This document shows, one piece after another, positions 44,549 through 52,130 of a DNA stretch of 64,000 nt. The DNA lies in NCBI GenBank assembly GCA_016711265.1, contig JADJTI010000001.1:620001-684000 (forward strand), in the 5' to 3' direction. Position 1 is the first letter of the stretch; each line of letters starts with the position of its first letter. Below the pieces are notes generated by a model. That model saw only the letters and a program-made list of their open reading frames with translations, made no database searches and had not been told where the DNA came from. This DNA is from Austwickia sp. Its GTDB lineage: Bacteria; Actinomycetota; Actinomycetes; Actinomycetales; Dermatophilaceae. Both the position numbers and the translations under genes were made by a program.

Positions 44549-45658
44549 TCAGCTCTCGGCCAGCCGGCGCCGCTCCTCCTGGACGTCGAAGGTCGCCGCG
44601 GGCCATTGCGGGTTGAGTTCGCGCAGGGTCTCCAGCAGGAGTTCCGCCACGGCCAGGTGGGCGTACCACTTGCGATCCGCGGGGACGACGTACCAGGGCG
44701 CGTGCCCGGTGGAGGTCTTGTCGAGCACGGCCTGGTAGGCCTGCTGGTAGTCATCCCAGCGGGCGCGCTCGTCGATGTCGCCCGGGTTGTACTTCCAGTG
44801 CTTGTCCGGGCGCGCCAACCGTTCGCCCAGCCGCCGGCCCTGCTCCTCGCGGGAGATGTGCAGCATGACCTTGATGATCGTGGTGCCCTTGCCGACAGTC
44901 GTCTTCTCGAACGCGTTGATCTGGCCGTAGCGCCGTGACCAGGTGGCGGCCGGCACCAGGTTCTTCACCCGCACGATCAGCACGTCCTCGTACTGCGAAC
45001 GGTCGAACACCATGATCGTTCCGGGCTCCGGCAGCGCGTTGCGGATCCGCCACAGGAACGGATGCGCCCGCTCCTGGGGCGTGGGAGCCTTGAAGGCGGT
45101 GATGTCGACGCCCTGGGGGTCCAGCAGACCGACGACGTGACGCATCACGCCGCCCTTGCCGGAGGTGTCCATGCCCTGGATGACCAGGAGGACGCTGCGG
45201 TTGCTGCCGTTCTTGGCCTCGGCGTACAAACGTTCCTGCAGGTCAGCCAGCTCCGGGCCGACATCCGCGGTCCGTTCGTCCGCCTCGTCGTGATCACCAT
45301 CGAACCCGGGGGTAGCGGCGGGATCCAACGCGGCCAGCTCGAAATCCGGACCGACGGCCAGGAGTTCCCGCATCGAGGTGCCACTGCGACCCGCGGCGCG
45401 CGGGGAGGCCGGCGTGGGTTCGACCGCAGCGGGAGCGGCCAGGGCCACGACGTGGTCGGATCGGTGCTTCTTGCCCGACTTGACGGCCTTCTCGGAGATG
45501 GCGGCCTTCGTGGCCTTCTTAGGCTTCTCGGCCTTCTTAGGCTTCTCGGGCTTGTTCGCTTTCGCAGTCTTGCCCGCTTTAGGCCTCTTGGGGTCCTTCT
45601 CGGCTTTGCCGCCCTTGCGCTTGGTGGGCGCCTTCTGGTCCTGCACAGACCTCGTCAT
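44549..45658 (-). CDS. PPK2-family polyphosphate kinase/phosphotransferase with lysine-rich N-terminal tail
   Basis: Transfers phosphate between polyphosphate and nucleotides. Walker A GMDTSGKGG, lid-region motif RAHPFLWRIRNALPEPG, Walker B FDRSQYEDVL, and LHISREEQGRRL are diagnostic of the class that PPK2 shares with AMP/ADP-phosphorylating forms. Before the domain, residues about 9-65 are dominated by Lys, Pro and Ala in short repeats (KPKKAEKPKKATKA), an extension not needed for catalysis. ATG at 45658; no ribosome site is seen, so translation may be leaderless. Convergent with glgX, linking polyphosphate and glycogen reserves only by position. Confidence 0.9.
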   Translation of the reverse strand: MTRSVQDQKAPTKRKGGKAEKDPKRPKAGKTAKANKPEKPKKAEKPKKATKAAISEKAVKSGKKHRSDHVVALAAPAAVEPTPASPRAAGRSGTSMRELLAVGPDFELAALDPAATPGFDGDHDEADERTADVGPELADLQERLYAEAKNGSNRSVLLVIQGMDTSGKGGVMRHVVGLLDPQGVDITAFKAPTPQERAHPFLWRIRNALPEPGTIMVFDRSQYEDVLIVRVKNLVPAATWSRRYGQINAFEKTTVGKGTTIIKVMLHISREEQGRRLGERLARPDKHWKYNPGDIDERARWDDYQQAYQAVLDKTSTGHAPWYVVPADRKWYAHLAVAELLLETLRELNPQWPAATFDVQEERRRLAES

Positions 45659-45754
45659 CTGGTTATGTTTGCAGACCAGCGGCCTAATGTGCGAGACCCC
45701 CGCCACAACGATCTGTCCCGGTGCTCCCCGACACCCCTCGCGCCGCATCTCGGC

Positions 45755-46945
45755 TCAGGACAGGAAGTCGGCGACCGCCGCCTCCCACCGCGCCGGATCG
45801 GTATTCCACTCCTGGGTATGGCGCGCCGTGATCCACCGCTCCCACCGGACGAGATCCGGTCGGGCTCGGGACAACGCCAGCGCCGGATCGCCGGGCACCA
45901 GGTCGTCACCGTCGGAGTGCATGATCAGCAGCGGGTGGCGAAGCTCCGCAGCACGGACCTCCCAATTGGTCCGGGCCACGTCCAGCGGCTGGTGCACCCC
46001 GACGAGCCGCCGAGCCCAGCGCCGCCCGATCAGATCGGTCACCGATCGGGCCACCAGCGGCGGGAGCCCCAGCACCTCGGCCTGATGGCGGATGACGTGC
46101 CCCCAGTCCACGACAGGGCTGTCCAGGACAACCGCGCTCACCGCGTCCGCCAGGCCGGAGCAATCCAACATCTGCAACGCCGCGGCGCCGCCCATCGACC
46201 AGCCCACCAGCACCACGTCATCGGCCCCGTGAGCCAGGGCATGGCGCACACAGGCCTCGACGTCCCGCCATTCCGACAGCCCCAGGTTGTACCGCCCATC
46301 CGGACTAGGCGGTGCCCCCACATCGTTGCGGTACGACGGAATCACGCACGTCATCCCCAGCCGTCTCAGCACGGGGACGGCGCGCAGACACTCGGGGCGC
46401 TCGCCGCCGCGACCGTGGATCAGCACCGCCCACCGATCGCGACCGCCGACGGATCCGTCCGGCTCGATCAGCCATACCGGCAGGTCCCCGACGTCGGATC
46501 GCACCACGATGTCCTGGTAGTCCACACCCAGGTCGGCGCGCGGGTCGCGGGCGTAGTACCACCCGTTCCAGCGGGCCGGGCCCGGCTGCGGCGTACCCGC
46601 ATCGATTCGCTCCAGAACCCGCCGGACGCTCGTGGAGGACGCATCCAACACCTCGCCCACCCGCAGGTGCCCGCCCGGGAACCACAGCCCGTATCGGCCC
46701 GGGCGCACGCTGTCGGGGGTCACCGAGAGGGTGATCCACTCCTGGCCGATATGACGGATCCGCACGTCGTCGACGTGGTCACGATCAGGAAGCAGCAACA
46801 AGCGCGCCAGATACGACAAGAAGCCCGCGGTGCCGACCGCGGATGCCGTGAGCAACGCCCCGGTGAGCCCACCCGCGAGCAGCATGCGACGCCGTACCGG
46901 GGCCGAAGCCAACTCGGTGACCGGCGGTTTCGACAGGTCGGGCAC
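45755..46945 (-). CDS. Alpha/beta hydrolase with N-terminal membrane anchor
   Basis: 396 residues. An N-terminal RRRMLLAGGLTGALLTAS stretch continues into a second hydrophobic part and should anchor the protein or act as a signal. The hydrolase domain shows the oxyanion region LIHGRGGERPE, nucleophile elbow GWSMGG, Asp in MHSDGDDLVP and the catalytic His in ARHTQEW. Start at GTG 46945, since the rest of the open frame upstream is antisense to the ligase gene. Substrate unknown; resembles exported esterases/peptidases of the dienelactone-hydrolase group. Divergent from the ligase gene, 54 bases apart. Confidence 0.82.
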   Translation of the reverse strand: MPDLSKPPVTELASAPVRRRMLLAGGLTGALLTASAVGTAGFLSYLARLLLLPDRDHVDDVRIRHIGQEWITLSVTPDSVRPGRYGLWFPGGHLRVGEVLDASSTSVRRVLERIDAGTPQPGPARWNGWYYARDPRADLGVDYQDIVVRSDVGDLPVWLIEPDGSVGGRDRWAVLIHGRGGERPECLRAVPVLRRLGMTCVIPSYRNDVGAPPSPDGRYNLGLSEWRDVEACVRHALAHGADDVVLVGWSMGGAAALQMLDCSGLADAVSAVVLDSPVVDWGHVIRHQAEVLGLPPLVARSVTDLIGRRWARRLVGVHQPLDVARTNWEVRAAELRHPLLIMHSDGDDLVPGDPALALSRARPDLVRWERWITARHTQEWNTDPARWEAAVADFLS

Positions 46946-46999
46946 CCCTCCAGTGTCCCCCGCGTGGTGTCCCCCAGCGGCCAGCTGGAGAATACCGGC

Positions 47000-48076
47000 A
47001 TGCCTCCGCTCGCCGAGCTCCCCCTGGAGCTGCCCATCGCACCGATGCTCGCCAAGGCGGTCACCACGATCCCTGCCGCCGATTCCGTGCCGGGCGGTCT
47101 TGCGTACGAACCGAAGTGGGACGGCTTCCGCGCGATCGTGCTGCGAGGCGGCGACGATATCGAGCTGTGCAGCCGGGGCGGGAAGTCGCTCAATCGTTAC
47201 TTTCCCGAGGTGATCCAGGCGCTGGCCCGGCTGCTTCCCCCGGTCTGCGCCCTGGACGGCGAGATCGTCGTCCGCAGCGGTCCCCCCGGCGCTCAGCGGC
47301 TCGATTGGGACGCCCTCAGCCAGCGCATCCATCCCGCCGACTCCCGGGTGCAGCTGCTGGCGCAGCAGACCCCGGCCGAGTTCATCGCGTTCGACCTGCT
47401 CGCGATCGGCGGTGAGGACCTCACGGGTGCTCCGCTGCAGGTACGCCGGCAACGCCTCGAGCTCGCGCTGGCCCACCTGAGGCTGGAGGACCCGGTGCAC
47501 GTGAGCGCCCTCACCCAGGACGCCGAGCTGGCCGGGCAGTGGTTCGACCGTTTCGAAGGTGCCGGGCTGGACGGGGTGATCGCCAAACCCTGGGCCGGGC
47601 CCTACACCCCGGGCAAGCGGACCCTGCTGAAGATCAAACACCGCAGAACCGCGGACGCCGTGGTGACCGGCTACCGGGTTCACACGTCCGGACAGGGAGT
47701 CGGGTCCCTGCTGCTGGGGGTGTACGCCGACAACGGTCACCTCATGAACGTGGGCGGGATCGCGGCCTTCACCCAGGTACGACGTCGGGAGCTGATCGAG
47801 GAGCTGGCACCGCTGGTGGTCCGCGACGAGGCGGGGCAGGCGCTGCACGCCGAAACCGACCGGTCCCGGTTCTCCGCCAACAAGGACGTCAGCTATGTCC
47901 CGTTGCGCCCCGAGCGGGTGGTCGAGGTGGCCTTCGACCAGCTGGAGGGGTACCGCTTCCGGCACGCGGTGACCTTCCTGCGCTGGCGCCCCGACAAGGA
48001 CCCCACGGAGTGCCGCTACGACCAGATCGACCGGGCGACGGCGTACGACCTGGCCAAGGTGCTGCACACCGGCTGA
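47000..48076 (+). CDS. ligC: ATP-dependent DNA ligase (LigC-type)
   Basis: 358-residue minimal ligase: nucleotidyl-lysine motif I EPKWDGFRAI with Lys at about residue 39, motif III ALDGEIVV, motif IIIa FIAFDLLAIGG, motif IV GLDGVIAKP and motif V TLLKIKHRRTAD, then an OB domain ending RWRPDKDPTECRYDQI. Comparable to mycobacterial LigC, which serves as back-up end-joining or base-excision ligase. Faces a LigD-type polymerase gene across the cassette described below; no Ku gene is in the window. The last 105 coding bases and 20 bases after the stop are duplicated at 49188-49312. Confidence 0.9.
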   Translation: MPPLAELPLELPIAPMLAKAVTTIPAADSVPGGLAYEPKWDGFRAIVLRGGDDIELCSRGGKSLNRYFPEVIQALARLLPPVCALDGEIVVRSGPPGAQRLDWDALSQRIHPADSRVQLLAQQTPAEFIAFDLLAIGGEDLTGAPLQVRRQRLELALAHLRLEDPVHVSALTQDAELAGQWFDRFEGAGLDGVIAKPWAGPYTPGKRTLLKIKHRRTADAVVTGYRVHTSGQGVGSLLLGVYADNGHLMNVGGIAAFTQVRRRELIEELAPLVVRDEAGQALHAETDRSRFSANKDVSYVPLRPERVVEVAFDQLEGYRFRHAVTFLRWRPDKDPTECRYDQIDRATAYDLAKVLHTG

Positions 48077-48096
48077 CTGCCGCCAGCGCCCCGTTC
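47972..48096 (+). repeat. Direct repeat copy 1 (3' end of ligC)
   Basis: 125 bases covering the last 34 sense codons, the stop and 20 further bases of the ligase gene. The copy at 49188-49312 matches at 123 positions with no gap; the two differences are G to A within the codon for Lys of DKD and C to A just before the end. Confidence 0.95.
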
Positions 48097-48100
48097 GTGA

Positions 48101-48139
48101 GAAGAGTGCAGGCGCCGCACCGCAGGCTCTGCACTCTTC
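48101..48139. terminator. Hairpin at the left edge of the cassette
   Basis: Perfect ten-base inverted repeat GAAGAGTGCA / TGCACTCTTC separated by 19 bases that are themselves GC-rich, five bases inside the cassette. It could terminate ligC and the convergent GNAT gene, or mark the cassette end. Confidence 0.5.
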
Positions 48140-48198
48140 GACGCCGGTCATGGCGCCGCCTGTCGGGCCCTCGTTGACAGTGAGTAACGCTTTCGGCA

Positions 48199-48730
48199 CT
48201 ACTGCGGAGGGAGGGCTACGACGCCTTCCCAGATGTCGTATGGGTCACACCTTTCCCCCGTCTTGGCGAGCCCAATCCGGTCCAGGACGTTCTGTGACTG
48301 CTGGTTTCGCGGATCAACGTGAGCTCGGATCACGACGAACTCGGTGGAATACTCGACTGCCAGCCGGCGGGTCATCTCATCCAGGGCCGCTATCGCGTGG
48401 CCGCGACCTCGAAGGTGCTGTGCCACCCCCAGCACGGCCGTGAATACGGTCAGGTTGTCGGGAGGGTCCAGGTCGACTTCATAGCTCAACACGACGGCGA
48501 GCGTCGCCCCCATTCGACCCAGGAGAAGGTGCTGACCTTGGGAGTCTGCGCACCTTCAAGCCACGAATCGCGGCCTGCGCTTCGAACTCCCATGGTCGGG
48601 GATGGGTCTTGCGGCCCAGAACGAATTCTCGGGTCGCAGGATCCGTGCAAACGAAGTTCTGCAGGTCTGACGTGTCAGCCTTGCTGGCGTCCGACCACGT
48701 GAGGACGGGTATCTGATGATGCGAGGTCAC
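48199..48730 (-). pseudogene. GNAT-family acetyltransferase, frameshifted
   Basis: Two overlapping frames make one protein of about 175 residues. The first (GTG at 48730) gives MTSHHQIPVLTWSDASKAD through KTHPRPWEFEAQAAIRGLKV; the second resumes with DSQGQHLLLGRMGATLAVVL, LGVAQHLRGRGHAIAALDEM (the acetyl-CoA loop Q/RxxGxG/A), and HVDPRNQQSQNVLDRIG. A one-base loss near 48550 accounts for the break. It starts 15 bases after a 58-aa gene. Either a real pseudogene in the cassette or a sequence error. Substrate unknown; a toxin role is possible but unproven. Confidence 0.7.
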
Positions 48731-48744
48731 CGGGTCTAGCTGGT

Positions 48745-48921
48745 CTAGCTGGCCCGGCGGCGCGCTTCCTCGAGCAGTCGCCGGGTTCGGGCACGCGAAT
48801 CCGCGGTGTGGATTCCTCGGCTGCCGGCCACCATGGACCGCTTGAACGACTTCACGTCGACACGGGACTCGTCACTACGAGCAGGAAACATCGCCGCGCG
48901 CGCGATAGAGCTGATCGTCAT
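48745..48921 (-). CDS. 58-aa protein of unknown function upstream of the GNAT gene
   Basis: A short gene with a good ribosome site (AAGGAGG, eight bases before ATG at 48921) that ends 15 bases before the GNAT start. The protein is basic and polar, MTISSIARAAMFPARSDES at its start and ending RTRRLLEEARRRAS, a probable helix. I recognise no family. A small gene just before a GNAT gene is the order of antitoxin-toxin pairs, but no ribbon-helix-helix motif is visible, so that reading is only a possibility. Confidence 0.5.
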   Translation of the reverse strand: MTISSIARAAMFPARSDESRVDVKSFKRSMVAGSRGIHTADSRARTRRLLEEARRRAS

Positions 48922-49187
48922 GGCGGCCTCCTTCCACGTGTGCCACCCCAGCGTTGCACACTAGAGCGCTCGCGACTGCGCGTTGAGACGTAACACTCAC
49001 ATGTCATCTGTGACGGCGATTCGGTCCACGCTGTACGTCGTCACTATCGGCGTACGAAGTCGTGATGTTAGCCGAGGTTGCTTCCGTCAGGCAATCGCCG
49101 CTGGTCAACGTTCGTACGCGCCTATCACTGGATACGGCAACGTAACTGGCAGGTCCAGCAGCATCCCGCGGTCATTGAAGCTAGCCC
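48922..49187. other. Non-coding right part of the cassette
   Basis: About 270 bases with no supported gene, less GC-rich than the flanks. It should contain the leftward promoter of the 58-aa/GNAT pair. Short repeats of GTACG and CGTAC occur (about 49030-49120), with no clear pattern. Confidence 0.4.
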
Positions 49188-49312
49188 ACCTTCCTGCGCT
49201 GGCGCCCCGACAAAGACCCCACGGAGTGCCGCTACGACCAGATCGACCGGGCGACGGCGTACGACCTGGCCAAGGTGCTGCACACCGGCTGACTGCCGCC
49301 AGCGACCCGTTC
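49188..49312 (+). repeat. Direct repeat copy 2 (ligC 3' end fragment)
   Basis: Gap-free match at 123 of 125 bases to 47972-48096. It encodes the last residues of LigC and its stop but lacks any start, so it is a non-functional fragment. The bases just after this copy lead without interruption to the end of the LigD-type polymerase gene, suggesting that copy 2 retains the original junction. Confidence 0.95.
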
Positions 49313-49329
49313 ACCGGCCTCACGAGCGT

Positions 49330-50394
49330 TCACTCCTTGCGGTTGCCCTCCTCGTCCCAGTTGGCGGCGTTCTTCTTGCTCGGCTGCACCCGCGGTGGCT
49401 CGCCCGGCATCTTCGGGAAATCGGGCGGGAAGTTCAGTTCCCCCAGCCCGCGTTCGCAGTCCGCCTCCCACAAGCCCAACGCCTGATCGATCCGCCCCAC
49501 GGCGCCGTCCATCCCAGCCCACGCGTCGCCGTGCTCGGCAACCAGCGCCGGCACGGTGCGGACCGTGAAATCCTGCGGGCTCACACCGGCCAGGTCCGGC
49601 CAAGCCACCGGGAAGGAGACGGGCGCTCCGGGCCGGGCGCGCGGGCTGTACGCCGAGGCGATGGTCCGGTCCCGGTTGGCCTGGTTGAAGTCGACGAACA
49701 CCCGGGCGCCGCGTTCCTCCTTCCACCACGCCGTGGTCACCAGCTCGGGATCACGACGTTCCAGCTCACGGGCGATGCCGATGACGGCGTGCCGGACGTC
49801 GCCGAACTCGTGGGTGGGTGCGATCCGGCTGTAGACGTGCACCCCGCGGTGTCCGGAGGTCTTGGCCCACCCGGTCAACCCCAGCTCGGACAACAGGTCG
49901 CGCAGCAGGTGCGCCGCCGCAACAGCGTCGGCGAAACCCCGGCCCGGCTGCGGGTCGAGGTCGATGCGCAACTCGTCCACGTGATCGTTGTCGGCGGTAC
50001 GCACCGGCCACGGGTGAAAAGTGACCGTGCTCATCTGGACCGCCCACACCGCCGCGCCGATCTCGTCGATGACCAGCTGCGGGTGCCGCCGCCCTGACGG
50101 GTACGTGCAGGTGGTCGTGTGGATCCACGCGGGCGTGCCCTTGGGGGGGTTCTTGGAGTAGAACTCCTCCCCATCCACCCCGCCACGGAACCGCTGCAGT
50201 GTGGTGGGCCGGTCCCCCACGGCCCGCAGGAACGGCTCGGCGACGTCGAGGAGATACTGCGCCAACTCGCGTTTGGTCACGGCTTCGTCCTGCTCGGTGC
50301 CCGGCCAGACCGGCGCATCGGGGTTGGTCAGCCGGATCTCGCGTTCGCTGCCCGAAGGACCCGGGACCCTCACGTGCACCGCGGTGGAGGCCAT
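49330..50394 (-). CDS. LigD-type primase-polymerase domain protein (NHEJ polymerase)
   Basis: 354-residue stand-alone PolDom of the archaeo-eukaryotic primase superfamily, which fills gaps or adds ribonucleotides at double-strand breaks. Features: EEFYSKNPPKGTPAWI, VDELRIDLDPQPGRGF with the metal-binding DxD, KTSGHRGVHVYSRIAP and RVFVDFNQANRDRTIASAYS. ATG at 50394 (MASTAVHV); the frame upstream is antisense to msrB. There is no nuclease or ligase domain here; LigC encoded convergently about 1.2 kb away probably supplies ligation. Ku is expected elsewhere. Confidence 0.9.
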   Translation of the reverse strand: MASTAVHVRVPGPSGSEREIRLTNPDAPVWPGTEQDEAVTKRELAQYLLDVAEPFLRAVGDRPTTLQRFRGGVDGEEFYSKNPPKGTPAWIHTTTCTYPSGRRHPQLVIDEIGAAVWAVQMSTVTFHPWPVRTADNDHVDELRIDLDPQPGRGFADAVAAAHLLRDLLSELGLTGWAKTSGHRGVHVYSRIAPTHEFGDVRHAVIGIARELERRDPELVTTAWWKEERGARVFVDFNQANRDRTIASAYSPRARPGAPVSFPVAWPDLAGVSPQDFTVRTVPALVAEHGDAWAGMDGAVGRIDQALGLWEADCERGLGELNFPPDFPKMPGEPPRVQPSKKNAANWDEEGNRKE

Positions 50395-50505
50395 GGCGCC
50401 CACCCTATGGGGTGCCGTGCGGGGCCTTCCTGCTGACCGGGACCAGGCGGGACAGCGGCGGGGACCCGGCGGGAACGCGATGGCACCAGCCGGTGTTGCC
50501 CTGAC

Positions 50506-50973
50506 ATGACCCCGGACAAGACGCCCAGAGTTGCCCCGCGCGACGCCGCGCGACGAAGCTACCCCGTGCAGCGAACCGAGGAGCAGTGGCGTGACCTGCT
50601 GACCCCCGCCGAGTACCAGGTCCTGCGCCAAGGAGGGACCGAGGCCCCCCACGTGGGCCGCTACACCGAGACCTCGCAGCCTGGTACGTATGCCTGCCGC
50701 GCCTGCGGTGTCGAGCTGTTCTCCAGCGACACCAAGTTCGCCAGCCACTGCGGCTGGCCGTCGTTCTTCCGGCCCGCCGACGGTGCCGTGGAGTACGTCG
50801 AGGACAACTCGCTGTTCATGCGTCGTACCGAAGTCCGTTGTGCCAGTTGCGGATCACATCTGGGTCACGTTTTCGAGGGCGAGGGCTACCCCACCCCGAC
50901 CGATCAGCGGTACTGCATCAACTCGATCTGCCTGACCCTGGACACCGACGACCGGGAGGATCCCCCCAGCTGA
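50506..50973 (+). CDS. msrB: Peptide methionine (R)-S-oxide reductase
   Basis: Repairs methionine R-sulfoxide in proteins. The two zinc-binding CxxC pairs are seen in YACRACGVELF and VRCASCGSHLGHVFEG, SHCGWPSFF forms the substrate pocket, and the catalytic Cys is in RYCINS. 155 residues. Start ATG at 50506. Divergent from the polymerase gene; a small unknown gene follows 95 bases later. Confidence 0.95.
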   Translation: MTPDKTPRVAPRDAARRSYPVQRTEEQWRDLLTPAEYQVLRQGGTEAPHVGRYTETSQPGTYACRACGVELFSSDTKFASHCGWPSFFRPADGAVEYVEDNSLFMRRTEVRCASCGSHLGHVFEGEGYPTPTDQRYCINSICLTLDTDDREDPPS

Positions 50974-51068
50974 GCCGTGCCACCAGGGCGTCCACGAACG
51001 ACTCAGCTCCGGCCGACCGTGACCGATCGGAGAGCGAGGTCGCCGACCACACCGGGGGGGGTTTGCAG

Positions 51069-51410
51069 ATGCTGACAAGGGAGCTTTTTGCCGACGCGCT
51101 GCAGCAGGCCGCGACCGCAGGCTCGGTGGTGCACGACCGCGCGCATGCCGAGCTGGTCGCAGAGCTGTGCTTGCGGCTCTTTGAAACCCAATCCGACGTC
51201 GCTGCCGAGATCCAGCGCACCGGAGGCGGCCGGCCCACCGCCGAGTCGAACACGGCGGCGAGTGCGGTCGACGTACCCGACATTCGCGTCTACGACAGCG
51301 CCGAGCACGCCCAGGCCCGTCGCGGCGGGCCGGCAGCGATTCCTCTGACGAGTGCGGCGCTCAGCCGGATGGTCCGAGCCCGGCGTCAAGCCCCCGGGGA
51401 TGCCGCCTGA
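51069..51410 (+). CDS. Hypothetical protein, 113 aa
   Basis: ATG at 51069 follows a G-rich ribosome site (eight G then TTTGCAG). The N-terminal half is helical (LTRELFADALQQAATAG, AHAELVAELCLRLFETQ), the middle is low-complexity Ala/Thr/Gly, and the end is basic (SRMVRARRQA). No family recognised. It ends ten bases before the convergent hemQ gene. Codon use fits the surroundings, so I consider it real. Confidence 0.6.
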   Translation: MLTRELFADALQQAATAGSVVHDRAHAELVAELCLRLFETQSDVAAEIQRTGGGRPTAESNTAASAVDVPDIRVYDSAEHAQARRGGPAAIPLTSAALSRMVRARRQAPGDAA

Positions 51411-51419
51411 ACAGGTGCT

Positions 51420-52130
51420 TCACGGCAGCTGCATGGCCAGTTCCTCGATGCTCACCCGACGACCCGTGTAGAAAGGGATCTCCTCGCGCACGTGACGCCG
51501 AGCCCGAGACCCCCGCAACTCGCGCATCAGATCCAGGATGCGATGCAGCTCATCGGCCTCGAAGGCCAGCACCCATTCGTAGTCGCCGAGCGCGAACGAA
51601 GCGATGGTGTTGGCCCGGACGTCGGGGAACTCGCGCGCCATCCGGCCGTGTTCGGCGAGCAGTTCGCGTCGTTCGGTGTCCGGGAGCAGATACCACTCGT
51701 ACGAGCGCACGAAGGGGTACACGCACAGGTACCGCTTGGGCTCCTCACCAGCCATGAACGCGGGGATGTGTCCCTTGTTGAACTCCGCAGGCCGGTGCAG
51801 CGCGGCCGCCGACCACACCGGGGTAACATGCCGCCCGAAGCCGCTGCGCCGCATCCTGTGGTACGCCGCCTGCAGCGCCTTGATGCTCTCGGCGTGCCAC
51901 CAGACCATCATGTCCGCGTCCGCGCGCAGCCCCGCGACGTCGTACACCCCACGGGTGACCACCTCACCGCCGTCGGGGAACAGCGAACGCAGCTCGCGGA
52001 CCAGCTGATCGCGATGCAGCTGATCTTGCGGCAGCGGGCTGGAGACGCGGAACACCGACCACATCGCGTACCGGATGGTGTCGTTGATCTCACGAATCTG
52101 CCGGGCCGTCGGTCGGGGTGTGCTGGTCAT
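51420..52130 (-). CDS. hemQ: Coproheme decarboxylase (chlorite dismutase-like HemQ)
   Basis: Last enzyme of the coproporphyrin-dependent heme pathway of Gram-positive bacteria; converts coproheme to heme b. 236 residues. Characteristic segments: YAMWSVFRVSSPLP, MMVWWHAESIKALQAAYHRM, KRYLCVYPFVRSYEWYLLP with the conserved tyrosines, EHGRMAREFPDVRANTIASF and DDYEWVLAFE-like GDYEWVLAFEADEL. The ATG at 52130 lies inside the 3' end of the upstream antiporter gene, a 41-base overlap, so translation is probably coupled. hemE lies 2.4 kb away on the same strand. Confidence 0.93.
   Translation of the reverse strand: MTSTPRPTARQIREINDTIRYAMWSVFRVSSPLPQDQLHRDQLVRELRSLFPDGGEVVTRGVYDVAGLRADADMMVWWHAESIKALQAAYHRMRRSGFGRHVTPVWSAAALHRPAEFNKGHIPAFMAGEEPKRYLCVYPFVRSYEWYLLPDTERRELLAEHGRMAREFPDVRANTIASFALGDYEWVLAFEADELHRILDLMRELRGSRARRHVREEIPFYTGRRVSIEELAMQLP

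Larger units (their letters stand above)
48097..49187. mobile_element. 1.1-kb cassette between duplicated ligC ends
   Basis: 1091 bases bounded by 125-base direct repeats. It carries, leftward, a 58-aa gene and a frame-disrupted GNAT acetyltransferase gene, plus a hairpin at the left end. It holds no transposase, integrase or terminal inverted repeats. Codon pattern and base use (more A/T, e.g. around 48300-48360 and 48970-49150) differ from the flanks. The layout suggests DNA inserted at the ligase 3' end that brought its own copy of that end; the mechanism is inference. Confidence 0.6.

Noticed and set aside
45062..46999. Ligase frame extended upstream to about 1000 codons
   Set aside because: The extra part is antisense to the PPK2 and hydrolase genes; the ligase fold starts at the ATG at 47000.
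45755..48199. An 814-codon minus-strand frame as one protein
   Set aside because: Only the part up to 46945 resembles a hydrolase; the rest is antisense to the clearly recognisable DNA ligase gene.
48097..49187. Classical insertion sequence
   Set aside because: No transposase, no terminal inverted repeats and no short target duplication; the bounding repeats are 125 bases of ligase sequence.
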